A stretch of 64,000 bases of DNA from Cetobacterium ceti (GTDB taxonomy: Bacteria; Fusobacteriota; Fusobacteriia; Fusobacteriales; Fusobacteriaceae). The notes beneath the pieces were generated by a model. It ran no database searches and was not told the origin of the DNA. It was given only the letters and a program-made list of their open reading frames with translations. The translations under genes were made by a program, and so were the position numbers. Below, piece by piece: positions 26,364-34,611 of the stretch; within the stretch, counting starts at the first letter, position 1, and each line of letters begins with the position of its first letter. The stretch lies in contig NZ_FUWX01000009.1 in NCBI RefSeq assembly GCF_900167275.1, positions 96,251-160,250 of the forward strand. The letters are read 5' to 3'.

Positions 26364-27065
26364 ATGAACGGAGAAGTATTACATATTATTTCAGTAATAT
26401 TTGTGGTAATAGGAATTATATCTTTTATAATAATAGGAATTGATATATTAAAACATCCTCAAAAGGAGATGCCCATTATGAATTATGTTTGGCCTATTAA
26501 TGGATTATGGGCAGGAGTTTTTGGAATGTGGGCCTATTTTACCATAGGAAAACATAGAAGTATGAAAATGGATATGTCTGATATGGATATGGGAGATATG
26601 AAAGGAATGGATATGAAATATTCTAAATATTGGCAAGGGGTTGTAGCTGATACATTACACTGTGGTGCAGGATGTAGTTTGGCAGATTTAATAGGCCCTT
26701 GGATATTTATGGTGGTTCCATTTGCTTTGGGTGGAAGTTTAACCTTTGGAGAATGGACACTGGATTATATTTTAGCACTTTTAACAGGAGTTACATTTCA
26801 ATATGGAGCTTTGGCTCCAATGGTCAATCAAAGGGGTTTATCTATTTGGTTAAGAGCTTTAAAGGTAGATTTTTTATCTTTAACTTCATGGCAAGTGGGA
26901 ATGTATGGTTGGATGGCTCTAGTTATCTATGTATTTTTCGGAAGAATATCTCCATTTGATATTGAATACTGGTTTATGATGCAAATTGCAATGATGTGTG
27001 GATTTATAACTGCTTATCCAGTTAACTGGTGGTTAGTTAAAAAGGGAATAAAAATGGGTATGTAA
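26364..27065 (+). CDS. DUF4396 membrane protein with methionine-rich loop
   Basis: Predicted inner-membrane protein of 233 residues with about five or six hydrophobic segments. It belongs by sequence pattern to DUF4396 (NYVWPINGLWAGVFGMWAYFTIG and the C-terminal MMCGFITAYPVNWWLVKKGI). Between helix 2 and helix 3 (about residues 68-86) lies an unusually Met- and Asp-rich loop, MDMSDMDMGDMKGMDM. Soon after comes a LHCGAGCSLAD motif with His and two Cys. These are plausible soft-metal (copper) ligands, but the family function is unknown. It is separated from tldE by 58 bp and may have its own promoter. Confidence 0.78.
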   Translation: MNGEVLHIISVIFVVIGIISFIIIGIDILKHPQKEMPIMNYVWPINGLWAGVFGMWAYFTIGKHRSMKMDMSDMDMGDMKGMDMKYSKYWQGVVADTLHCGAGCSLADLIGPWIFMVVPFALGGSLTFGEWTLDYILALLTGVTFQYGALAPMVNQRGLSIWLRALKVDFLSLTSWQVGMYGWMALVIYVFFGRISPFDIEYWFMMQIAMMCGFITAYPVNWWLVKKGIKMGM

Positions 27066-27067
27066 AA

Positions 27068-27102
27068 AATAAGGAAGAGTTCTAATTGAACCCTTCCTTA
27101 TT
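27068..27102 (-). terminator. Terminator of the distal pilin gene
   Basis: A 15-bp stem with one mismatch and a five-base loop; on the minus strand it is followed by a run of T. The pilin stop codon lies in the loop. On the plus strand it also follows the DUF4396 gene but has no proper T run there. Confidence 0.75.
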
Positions 27103-27603
27103 CCATATTACAGTCATGGTATTACTTGTATTATAAATTTCATTAGGAGCTAGTTGTGCACCTGGGGTTTTAGAGATGGTACTAGAAATCATATTTCTAA
27201 TTCTGTTTGTTCCATCTGCTACTGGGACAGAAGAGTCTTGTAAATTAAATCTAGAATTAATAGCTGTTTTAGGACCAGATAATGTAGCTTCATTTTTTTG
27301 TAGAGAAATGTCTAATATTCCAGCTTCTAAATTTTGAGCATTTTCCCCAGTTCCCCTTTGAACATAGAATGTGCTATTTTCTGTATTTTCTCCTTCAAAA
27401 GTAGAAGGGATAGTATGATTTAAAATAATAGAATCTCTTTGGTTTCCATTTTCATCTGCAATCATAAGTTGTTGAGGAGGTGCAATGACATTAACAGTTA
27501 CTTCAATATCTATAGTAGCTTGATTAGGTCCATTAAAAGTTTGGGCAGTAAAAATATTATTGGAGATTATAAAAAATATTGAAAAAAACATAAATTTTTT
27601 CAT
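27082..27603 (-). CDS. CS1/alpha-type pilin subunit 2 (candidate)
   Basis: A 173-residue secreted protein with a signal peptide (residues 1-20). Its mature N-terminal stretch, ATIDIEVTVNVIAPPQQLMIADENG, resembles the donor-strand region of CS1-type pilins and of the first pilin of this locus (EVNATVYSTTPALQILGEDN). The shared pattern continues in ILNHTIPSTFEGE. This is a pattern-level match and needs profile confirmation. Unlike the other pilus genes it follows a terminator and a gap of about 100 bp, with SD AGAGGAA before its ATG, so it is probably transcribed separately. It may be an alternative or second major subunit. Confidence 0.65.
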   Translation of the reverse strand: MKKFMFFSIFFIISNNIFTAQTFNGPNQATIDIEVTVNVIAPPQQLMIADENGNQRDSIILNHTIPSTFEGENTENSTFYVQRGTGENAQNLEAGILDISLQKNEATLSGPKTAINSRFNLQDSSVPVADGTNRIRNMISSTISKTPGAQLAPNEIYNTSNTMTVIWNKEGFN

Positions 27604-27654
27604 ATAAATTCCTCTTTTAATAATTATTTCCCCACACTCTAATTAGAATTTGAC

Positions 27655-27699
27655 ATAATATACGTCTTTATAATTAAAAAACCTACTTTAAAAAGTAGG
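27655..27699 (-). terminator. Terminator of the pilus operon, followed by a weak promoter for pilin 2
   Basis: On the minus strand the stem CCTACTTT/AAAGTAGG (27699-27682) is followed by T6. A TATTAT -10-like element (27660-27655) then lies about 50 bp upstream of the pilin 2 start. The -35 is poor. The arrangement implies a separate transcript for pilin 2. Confidence 0.6.
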
Positions 27700-27711
27700 C
27701 TTTTAAAAAAA

Positions 27712-28431
27712 TTATAGTTTTAAAGTTTGTAAAAGATTTCTATCTAGAGTTTCTCTCACTTCGATTTTCCAAATATCACTTTTCTTTTTAAATTGAGGAA
27801 GATGGACATCAAAGGATTTAGTATGTTTAGAAGGAAGGACACCTCCATAAAGAGTGGCTCTTTCTCCATGATTTCCTATAACTTCAATCATATAACGAAC
27901 GAAACGTTTTTCAGTATGATTATTTACAAACCCTTTAAAATAAACTTTTTCATCTTTTTCATAGAAATTATATTTTTCTAATTTAAGCTTTGCTGGTAAA
28001 TCTCCAACCCAACCAAGCATTTCAATATGCATATTAATACCTACTGTGGATCCTGTTGTAACTTCTCCCTCTTTTCCTTCAAGAATTCCAGGAATAGTTA
28101 CAGAATTAACAGCTAAATAGAAACTATAATCTCCGATCTTTGCTTCTGGAGGAGATTTAGCATATAGCTTTAATTTTTTGCTTTCTCCATTTTTAATAGT
28201 CATAAATTTAGGTTCAAATTCAATCCATTTATCCATGGATTTTTCTGGATTTCTTCCAGGAAGGATAGCAAAACGATAACGGATTGTTTTACCTGTTTTA
28301 TTTTCAAAGGTATATTCTTGGAATCCTCCATCACCATCTATTCTTTTCCCAAAACCATCGGGACTGATGTGAAAGGAAAAAGAAAATGAGTAAAGACATA
28401 AAGTAAAAATAAATAGTAATAGTTTTTTCAT
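27712..28431 (-). CDS. Periplasmic pilus chaperone 2 (CS1/alpha type)
   Basis: A 239-residue periplasmic chaperone-like protein: a signal peptide (about residues 1-19), then FHISPDGFGKRIDGDGGFQEYTFENKTGKTIRYRFA, the first strands of the N-terminal Ig-like domain. It is clearly paralogous to chaperone 1 of the locus (YINIHPTTFDKRIDFEGSYEEYTLVN). Chaperones cap pilin subunits by donating a strand and deliver them to the usher. The ATG overlaps the stop of the preceding tip-protein gene (TAATG), so the two are co-translated. It may serve the tip protein or pilin 2 specifically. Confidence 0.8.
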   Translation of the reverse strand: MKKLLLFIFTLCLYSFSFSFHISPDGFGKRIDGDGGFQEYTFENKTGKTIRYRFAILPGRNPEKSMDKWIEFEPKFMTIKNGESKKLKLYAKSPPEAKIGDYSFYLAVNSVTIPGILEGKEGEVTTGSTVGINMHIEMLGWVGDLPAKLKLEKYNFYEKDEKVYFKGFVNNHTEKRFVRYMIEVIGNHGERATLYGGVLPSKHTKSFDVHLPQFKKKSDIWKIEVRETLDRNLLQTLKL

Positions 28432-29609
28432 TAGAATTTGCCTCCTTTTGGATTGTCAATGTGTTTAACTGAAATATTAATTTTACCTTCATATGATCCT
28501 GAAGAAATATTTGAATTAATTTTAGATATTTCTCCAATTATTTCATAATATTTAGAAATATACGATTTTTTTTGTTGAGGTAAAAGCTTACAAGAAATAA
28601 TATTAGATTTTAATTCTTCTTTAGTAATAGAATGTTTTAAAATAATTTCTTCTCCAATTAGAGGAGAAGTAATTTCAAAATCTTTAGAAGAATTATTATT
28701 TATTTCTATAGTTGCATTAGCTGTAACTGAAGAGGATAAATTTAATGGAATAGCACCATAATTCATATGTTTAATTACATTTACAATTAAAGAATCAGAG
28801 TTGCTGCCAGACATTAAAATAATCCATCCATTATGAATTCCGTTAACTTGAACTCGAAAACGATACGTTCCTGTAAAATGCTTAGGAATATAACCTTTAA
28901 TTAAATTTAAATTATTATTAGTTTCTGAATATAAAGTTAAAGAAATTCCTTGAATATCTAGTTTCATTAAATCTTCTGAAATAGACGGAGAATTAATACC
29001 ATGTGGTATTATATGCCCATCTTTCATAAATTTGATAACATCTTTTGTTGGATCAGAAACAGATATATTTCCAGAAGTAACAGGATATTCAACATCTGGG
29101 AGAGAAGAATTTTCACATTTAATATCAGCACCAGTATTTAAGTTACCTGAAATAGTATAAGAATAAGCAGTATTTCTTATATAAAAAGCATGCTTATTAG
29201 TATCAGGATTTTTTGTTTGTTGATTTATTTTATAAATCCCTTTAATTTTTTCCTTATCACTATGAACTAAATAAATATTATTTTTATGTTGTTTATAAGA
29301 GAAAACATAATTTTCATTATTTAAAATATCTTTTTTTTGAAAATTAAAGTTTTCTCTTAATTTATTTTTCTCTTCAGTTATAAATAAAATATCATCTGTA
29401 TCAACTGTTAAATCTTTTTTAGAAATATATAGTTCTTTTTTTACCTCATTAATTGTTCCTTCAATTTCTTTTAATTTTACCTTTGTTATTTCTAAATTCA
29501 TCTCAGCAGGTTTATATTTTTTAGGTGCAATAATAGCATCCTTCGAAGAAAATATATTTATAGTAAAAAATATAAATAGTAAAAATATATTTTTATAAAT
29601 CTTTTTCAT
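28431..29609 (-). CDS. Putative tip adhesin / minor subunit of the pilus
   Basis: A 392-residue secreted protein with an N-terminal signal (residues 1-22). I recognise no domain with certainty. Its size, its place after the usher, and a two-part layout fit a tip subunit of the CfaE/CblD kind: an N-terminal region rich in Lys and Glu, then a beta-rich C-terminal half with GAIPLNLSSSVTANATIEINNNSSKDF, similar in style to a pilin domain. It ends SYEGKINISVKHID. It overlaps chaperone 2 by one base. Function is inferred from context. Confidence 0.55.
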   Translation of the reverse strand: MKKIYKNIFLLFIFFTINIFSSKDAIIAPKKYKPAEMNLEITKVKLKEIEGTINEVKKELYISKKDLTVDTDDILFITEEKNKLRENFNFQKKDILNNENYVFSYKQHKNNIYLVHSDKEKIKGIYKINQQTKNPDTNKHAFYIRNTAYSYTISGNLNTGADIKCENSSLPDVEYPVTSGNISVSDPTKDVIKFMKDGHIIPHGINSPSISEDLMKLDIQGISLTLYSETNNNLNLIKGYIPKHFTGTYRFRVQVNGIHNGWIILMSGSNSDSLIVNVIKHMNYGAIPLNLSSSVTANATIEINNNSSKDFEITSPLIGEEIILKHSITKEELKSNIISCKLLPQQKKSYISKYYEIIGEISKINSNISSGSYEGKINISVKHIDNPKGGKF

Positions 29610-29613
29610 AGTA

Positions 29614-30042
29614 TCACATCTCCTTTGAATATATGGAATAGTTTATAGGGATATAGCCAATGTATTTTCCTTCATTAAATTCAGCTCTAGAATCTTTATT
29701 TAATTCATGCTTATCTAAAACTCCATATATTTTTAGGAAGTGCTTTTCTTCTATTAGAATAACTTCCTCTTGGTTTTTTTCAAAAATTACCTTTTCAATT
29801 TTTAACCATCTTTTTTTATTTGTCATATAACCAAATTTAGGAATTTTAAAGGCTATTAATTTTCCTATATCTTCCTTAGAACCTGTTATTTCAATTAATC
29901 CTTCAGCAATGGCATAACCTTTTAAATCTAATCCTCCTCTACGAAGTTCTTTAAATTTTAAAGGTTCTCTTAATTTAACTTTTACTTCTCCAAAGGAGGT
30001 GATAGATATTAGAGTTAATAAAAGAAAAAATATTTTATACAT
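29614..30042 (-). CDS. Secreted small protein of the pilus operon
   Basis: A 142-residue protein with a signal peptide (residues 1-18) followed by VKVKLREPLKFKELRRGGLDLKGYAIAEG, a pattern seen in small beta-sandwich pilin-like proteins. It ends GYIPINYSIYSKEM. I do not recognise a family with confidence. It shares one base with the preceding gene (TAATG) and ends 4 bp before the tip-protein start, so it is firmly embedded in the operon. It could be a minor subunit or adaptor. Confidence 0.5.
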   Translation of the reverse strand: MYKIFFLLLTLISITSFGEVKVKLREPLKFKELRRGGLDLKGYAIAEGLIEITGSKEDIGKLIAFKIPKFGYMTNKKRWLKIEKVIFEKNQEEVILIEEKHFLKIYGVLDKHELNKDSRAEFNEGKYIGYIPINYSIYSKEM

Positions 30043-30509
30043 TAATCATTCACCTCCACAGTTATATAAATTTTCTTTTTATGGGTTCCCTCTTTACTAA
30101 TATTTTTTCCAGTTATTTTTACATAATTATCTTTTAAAAGTTTAGAATCAATGGTTTTTGAGGCATAGATTTCGGTGTCAATATTTCCATCTCTATCAAT
30201 ATCTATTTTAGTTTCAGAAAAATTTAGTTTATAATTATTATTTTTATTTGGAGTTTTGTTTAATTCCACATCAAAGGGAATATTTAAATTTTCATTATCA
30301 ACTACTAAAGCTTTAATTTCTATATCAGAAATTATTTCTAGGGGAACAATAACTTCACACTCTACTTTACCCATTAAAGTTGCAACTTTTTCTAAAATCC
30401 TTTTACTAGTAGGATGTTCAGTAGGAGAGGCAGGGATAAGGGGAATAAGTGGCATCTCCCCAAAACCCTTAAAGAATATTAAAAAATATATAAATAAAAA
30501 TTTTTTCAA
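30042..30509 (-). CDS. Secreted small protein of the pilus operon (possible minor pilin)
   Basis: A 155-residue protein with a signal peptide (residues 1-17), then a proline-rich linker PLIPLIPASPTEHP and a beta-strand-rich body containing KIDIDRDGNIDTEIYAS, an Asp-rich loop that might bind calcium. It lies one base after the usher stop and overlaps the next gene by one base. No family is recognised; the position suggests a minor pilus subunit. Confidence 0.5.
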   Translation of the reverse strand: MKKFLFIYFLIFFKGFGEMPLIPLIPASPTEHPTSKRILEKVATLMGKVECEVIVPLEIISDIEIKALVVDNENLNIPFDVELNKTPNKNNNYKLNFSETKIDIDRDGNIDTEIYASKTIDSKLLKDNYVKITGKNISKEGTHKKKIYITVEVND

Positions 30510-30510
30510 A

Positions 30511-33102
30511 TTATTTCACCTCTTTTAGCTGGATTATTTTATTATCTTTAATAGTTGAATTAACTTTTATTACTTTAGTTTTTTCATCAATATATTTTAC
30601 TTTTAAAGGAATGATTAAAGGTTTAATTTTAGTATTTTTAAAGGAAGTAATTTCTAAAGTATAATCTCCCACAGTTAATCCACTTATATCATAATATCCA
30701 AATTGATCTGGTAAAGTAGAGTTTATAATTATATTATGAGAATCTTTTATTTTTACAACTACTCCATCATAAACATCGATTTTCTCTTCCTCTGTTAAAT
30801 TTTCCAAGTGAAGATTACCAGATAAACTAAATAGTGGTTTAATAGGAATTAATACTTCAATATCTCCGCCACCTTTGCCCTTTAAAGAGAATTTACTATT
30901 TATAATGTCGTATCCAGGTCTTCTAACCTTAGGTATAAAGGTATATAAAATATCATTTGGAATCCCATGGAAATATGTTTTTTCGTTTAATCTAGTTATT
31001 TTCTTTTCATTGTTTATTTCAACTTCTACATTTCCTATTTTAGGTTCATTAAGATCAAATTTATTATTATCATTAATATCTAAATAGGTAATAACTTCAG
31101 CCCTAGAACTATCCATAGAATCCAAAGGTCTAGTAATATTTTTCAAATCTACAATTCTATCAATACCAGCAGAAATTTCATAATCTCCACTATCCTTAGA
31201 AAAGGCATCAAAGCTAAACCAATTATCATAATCTAGAGAAATTCTAAATGTAAATTTTTCCTTATCTTTCTCGTTGTAGGAAATATCAAAGGAATAATCT
31301 ATTCCATTTTTAGTTGTTCTGTTATATAGAGATAACATAGATTCTAAATCATCACCAGCTTCTGTAATTGAGTTATTCCAACGAACAGAATAATCTCTAT
31401 AGCCAGTATAATATAAATTTAAAGAGTAACGCTTAGTATAATCTATATCCTTTTCAAAGGAAAAAGTTGAAAGAATTCTTCCAAAATTATGAGTTAATTC
31501 CCCTTCAAAAGTATAACCTCTATCTTTATTTCCATGAAAATCCTCTAATTTTTCATAGGTATAATCTAATCTTAAAAAATCCCAAGGATTATACTCAACT
31601 AAAAAGATTTTACTTTTATGATTAGTATAATATTCACTATAAGTACCTTGTTCATATCTAAATTTAATATTGTCAAACTTAATCTGGAATAATCCTTCTA
31701 AGGTATCTCGCTCTTGGAATTCCTTAGGAGTTAAGATTTTTTCTCCACCTAAAACAAAGGTATATGGATAAGTTTTTATATGGTTACTATAAATAAACTC
31801 TCCACCACCACGTTCTAAATAAATATATTCATCATTTAAAGTTTCAGGAGTTTTATAATATTTTCCACCTAGGGTAATATGGTCTGTAAATCCATAGAAA
31901 ACTTCTGTTTCAAATATATTTTTATTAGAGGATTTTTCTTCACTAGAATATAATCTATATTGGAACTCACCAATATTTTGTTGGTTAAAATCATCACTTG
32001 TTTTAATAATTTTCGTGATAATTTGTCCATCTTTAGTATGAATTTTTAAAGTATATTCCCTATCGTTTTTAATTTCATCATTTTTAAATTCAACCAATCC
32101 ATTTCGTTCATGTTGAATATCTATTGTAGCTCCCAAATAGATTAATTCAACTCTACTTCCAATTGGAACATTTTCTCTAATTATGAAATTTTTACCCTCT
32201 TCAAAGTAACCCTTATCTTTTTCAAATAAAATTGATTTTTCCCAATAATCATTATCAACTTTAGTTCCACGAAGTTCTAAAAAATGATTGTGAGGAAGAT
32301 TGGGATAATAAAGGGAAGTAGATGTAAAAGTTTCCTCTTTAACATCATACTCTGTTGTTAAATTTCCATATAAGAATGGACCTTGGTATTCTAAAATACC
32401 ACTCCAATCATTATCTTTTTTCCCTTCACTTTTAGTAAAGGTTTTATCAAAATTAAAACGCATATATCCCAAATCAATTAATTTTCTAGAGTTTGTATAA
32501 TAAAAGTTATTAGTTAAGCCATCTTTTTCTAGCTCTTCTTGGGAAAGTTTAAGTCCCCGTCTAATTTCTTGAGGGGTGGCATATCTTGTAGACATACTAA
32601 TTCTAGTTCTTTTATGATCCACATCAATGGCATTTAAGAATATATCCCTAAAAAGGTTATATCTAATAAAGTAATCGTCATCTTTTTTGAAAAATCCTTT
32701 TTTAGTAAAATTTGTTTTTTCTAAACCAGTAATTTCTCCTGTTTTAAAATTTAAAGTAACTCTATGCATTCTTCGACCTAAATACATTTCAATTCTTTCA
32801 TTATCTATTTTATAATTTCGAAAGTTAATTTCTTTAAAAAAATGAAACATAGATATATATGCTTCATTATTTTTATAAATAATTGGGAATTTATCACTAA
32901 TCCAGTTTCTATTAATAAAAAGTGAAAAATAATGTTTTTCTTGTAGGGTTCCTTCTAGTTCAGCTTTTAAAAAATTATAGTCATCTTCTGATATTGTTTT
33001 ATTTTTATATAATTCTTCAATTCTTTCTAAGGAAATATCCTCTCCGAAGTTTAAAGTAAATATTCCTAAAAATAGAAATAAAATTAAAAGTTTTTTCCCC
33101 AT
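30511..33102 (-). CDS. Outer-membrane usher of a CS1/alpha-type chaperone-usher pilus
   Basis: An 863-residue outer-membrane protein, close in length to CS1-type ushers (about 870). A signal peptide (1-20) is followed by an unusual short helical hairpin (ISLERIEELYKNKTISEDDYNFLKAELEG, residues 23-51 in outline) that looks SHOCT-like. A strand-rich N-terminal region and a long series of alternating amphipathic strands (about 190-640) consistent with the barrel follow. The C-terminal part has the Ca-binding-like loop TYLDINDNNKFDLNEPKIG and a carboxypeptidase-regulatory-like repeat ending GYYDISGLTVGDYTLEI. It starts with GGGGGAG before the ATG. It secretes and assembles the pilins. Confidence 0.8.
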   Translation of the reverse strand: MGKKLLILFLFLGIFTLNFGEDISLERIEELYKNKTISEDDYNFLKAELEGTLQEKHYFSLFINRNWISDKFPIIYKNNEAYISMFHFFKEINFRNYKIDNERIEMYLGRRMHRVTLNFKTGEITGLEKTNFTKKGFFKKDDDYFIRYNLFRDIFLNAIDVDHKRTRISMSTRYATPQEIRRGLKLSQEELEKDGLTNNFYYTNSRKLIDLGYMRFNFDKTFTKSEGKKDNDWSGILEYQGPFLYGNLTTEYDVKEETFTSTSLYYPNLPHNHFLELRGTKVDNDYWEKSILFEKDKGYFEEGKNFIIRENVPIGSRVELIYLGATIDIQHERNGLVEFKNDEIKNDREYTLKIHTKDGQIITKIIKTSDDFNQQNIGEFQYRLYSSEEKSSNKNIFETEVFYGFTDHITLGGKYYKTPETLNDEYIYLERGGGEFIYSNHIKTYPYTFVLGGEKILTPKEFQERDTLEGLFQIKFDNIKFRYEQGTYSEYYTNHKSKIFLVEYNPWDFLRLDYTYEKLEDFHGNKDRGYTFEGELTHNFGRILSTFSFEKDIDYTKRYSLNLYYTGYRDYSVRWNNSITEAGDDLESMLSLYNRTTKNGIDYSFDISYNEKDKEKFTFRISLDYDNWFSFDAFSKDSGDYEISAGIDRIVDLKNITRPLDSMDSSRAEVITYLDINDNNKFDLNEPKIGNVEVEINNEKKITRLNEKTYFHGIPNDILYTFIPKVRRPGYDIINSKFSLKGKGGGDIEVLIPIKPLFSLSGNLHLENLTEEEKIDVYDGVVVKIKDSHNIIINSTLPDQFGYYDISGLTVGDYTLEITSFKNTKIKPLIIPLKVKYIDEKTKVIKVNSTIKDNKIIQLKEVK

Positions 33103-33118
33103 CTCTCCCCCTAAAATT

Positions 33119-33805
33119 TTAAATTTTTATTTCATAGATTAGCTTCTTTGTAGTGTAGTCTAAAATCTTTAACTTATTATTTCTTTCTAATTTAAATTCT
33201 CCAGAAAAATCCATTTTATAGAAATCTAACTCTTCTCCAGGTAAAATTCTTAAGTTTCCTAGAAAATGTTCATTTATATAGATTTCATATTTTCCCCTAA
33301 GTTTTCCAGAATTTTTAATTAGACCATTTAAAATATTTTTATTTTTTTTATTTGTAATTTTTAAATTTTTAAAAATAAGTTTTGGAGAAATCTCTCCAGC
33401 ATATCCCATAAGAGTAAGTTTTAAATCTGTTAAAATTTGCACTCCAGAAGTTTTATTATTATTTTCATTAAAAACTGGAAGTTCTCTAATTCCTAAAATT
33501 CCACTATATTCCCCCTCTGGAATTTTTGAATTGGAACTAATAGAAAGTTGAATTTTTCCCATTTCTCCAGGTTTTAAAATAAGAGAACGGGGATAATATT
33601 CCATAAAAGATTCCATATTAAGGTTACTATTCTTATCTTTTTCCGTATAAATTCTATACATAATTGGGCTATTACTAGTATTAACAAGGGTATATTCTTC
33701 ATAGGACCCTTCAAAGTCTATTCTTTTATCAAAGGTTGTAGGATGAATATTTATATAGGCAAAAAGTGATTGACAAATAAGAAAAAAAATTAAAAATAAT
33801 TTCAT
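33119..33805 (-). CDS. Periplasmic pilus chaperone 1 (CS1/alpha type)
   Basis: A 228-residue periplasmic chaperone-like protein with a short signal peptide (residues 1-16). The N-terminal Ig-like domain begins YINIHPTTFDKRIDFEGSYEEYTLVN, continues with YYPRSLILKPGEMGKIQLSISSN, and reaches GEYSGILGIRELPV. This is the layout of pilus chaperones and it parallels chaperone 2. The ATG at 33805 is chosen because GGAGGG lies 4-9 bases upstream; the longer frame begins at a TTG overlapping that site. It lies between pilin 1 and the usher, as in CS1-type operons. Confidence 0.82.
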   Translation of the reverse strand: MKLFLIFFLICQSLFAYINIHPTTFDKRIDFEGSYEEYTLVNTSNSPIMYRIYTEKDKNSNLNMESFMEYYPRSLILKPGEMGKIQLSISSNSKIPEGEYSGILGIRELPVFNENNNKTSGVQILTDLKLTLMGYAGEISPKLIFKNLKITNKKNKNILNGLIKNSGKLRGKYEIYINEHFLGNLRILPGEELDFYKMDFSGEFKLERNNKLKILDYTTKKLIYEIKI

Positions 33806-33827
33806 ATTTCCCTCCAAGTAATATATT

Positions 33828-33855
33828 TAAAAAGGAAAGTGACAAAGTCACTTTC
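33828..33855 (-). terminator. Attenuating hairpin between pilin 1 and the rest of the pilus operon
   Basis: On the minus strand, GAAAGTGAC/GTCACTTTC is a perfect 9-bp stem with a TTT loop, followed by CCTTTTT. It lies 13 bp past the pilin stop and 30 bp before the chaperone 1 start. It would end most transcripts after the pilin gene. Confidence 0.75.
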
Positions 33856-33868
33856 TAAATTAAAGATA

Positions 33869-34375
33869 TTATTGTGCTAAAGGAGTTGATGTTTTATAAT
33901 AAATAAAAGTTATATTTTCCTTATGTGGAATATATGTTCCGACAGTATATTTACCCGCTACAATAGTATTTGTTAAAGTTAGTGTTCCTTCTGTTCGATT
34001 TTTATCTTCAGTCATTTTAGTTACAATAGCAGTATTTTCTGTTGGATGATTTAGAGAAATATCTTTGATAAAAGATTCATAAGCAATTAAATCAAAATCA
34101 TTATTAACAAGGGGAGTAGTTTGAGTTCCATCAGATAATGCAAATTTTAAAATTTCATGTTTTACAGAATTACTTTCTAAATTTGTTGGGATATGGTGAC
34201 TAAAAGAAAGAATATTTTTAGGTTTATTATCTTCGCCTAAAATTTGTAATGCAGGTGTTGTACTATAAACTGTAGCGTTTACTTCTAATGGAATAGGTGG
34301 TGAACTAATGTCAGTAATTGGATGCGCAAAAGATAAAGAGCTTAAAATAAAAAGGCCGAATAAGATTTTTTTCAT
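33869..34375 (-). CDS. CS1/alpha-type major pilin subunit 1 (candidate)
   Basis: A 168-residue secreted protein with a signal peptide (residues 1-17) and a mature N-terminus whose PIPLEVNATVYSTTPALQILGEDN stretch resembles CS1-type major pilins. FSHHIPTNLESN and a strand-rich body follow. It is the first gene of the operon, with AGGAGG before the ATG, and is followed by a hairpin that should enrich its transcript. Both points fit a major structural subunit. The family assignment rests on remembered sequence patterns and gene context; a profile search is needed. Confidence 0.68.
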   Translation of the reverse strand: MKKILFGLFILSSLSFAHPITDISSPPIPLEVNATVYSTTPALQILGEDNKPKNILSFSHHIPTNLESNSVKHEILKFALSDGTQTTPLVNNDFDLIAYESFIKDISLNHPTENTAIVTKMTEDKNRTEGTLTLTNTIVAGKYTVGTYIPHKENITFIYYKTSTPLAQ

Positions 34376-34516
34376 AATTTCCTCCTTAAAAAAATTTATA
34401 ATAAAGCTTATTTTAAGTAAAAAATAAAATATAGTAATAGGAGTATATTTTATGACTATTGAAAATACAATTTGAAAAATATAAATAAAATTTATAAAAA
34501 AATTGCAATGTAAAAT

Positions 34517-34545
34517 ATATAAAAGAATTAGCTTTTTTTAGTCAA
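34517..34545 (-). promoter_or_regulatory. Candidate pilus operon promoter
   Basis: On the minus strand TTGACT (34545-34540), a 17-bp spacer and TTATAT (34522-34517). This is about 140 bp upstream of the pilin 1 start and leaves a long AT-rich leader. The palindrome at 34556-34573 lies just upstream of the -35. Confidence 0.5.
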
Positions 34546-34555
34546 AAAAGATATA

Positions 34556-34573
34556 ATTATCTTTAAAGATAAT
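34556..34573. promoter_or_regulatory. Perfect 18-bp palindrome between regulator and pilus operon
   Basis: ATTATCTTTAAAGATAAT is its own reverse complement. It sits 10 bp upstream of the candidate pilus -35 and about 40 bp upstream of the divergent regulator start, a good place for a dimeric activator or autoregulator. Confidence 0.6.
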
Positions 34574-34611
34574 GATTTTACATAGTTTAGTTATATATAA
34601 GGGGGGAGTAT

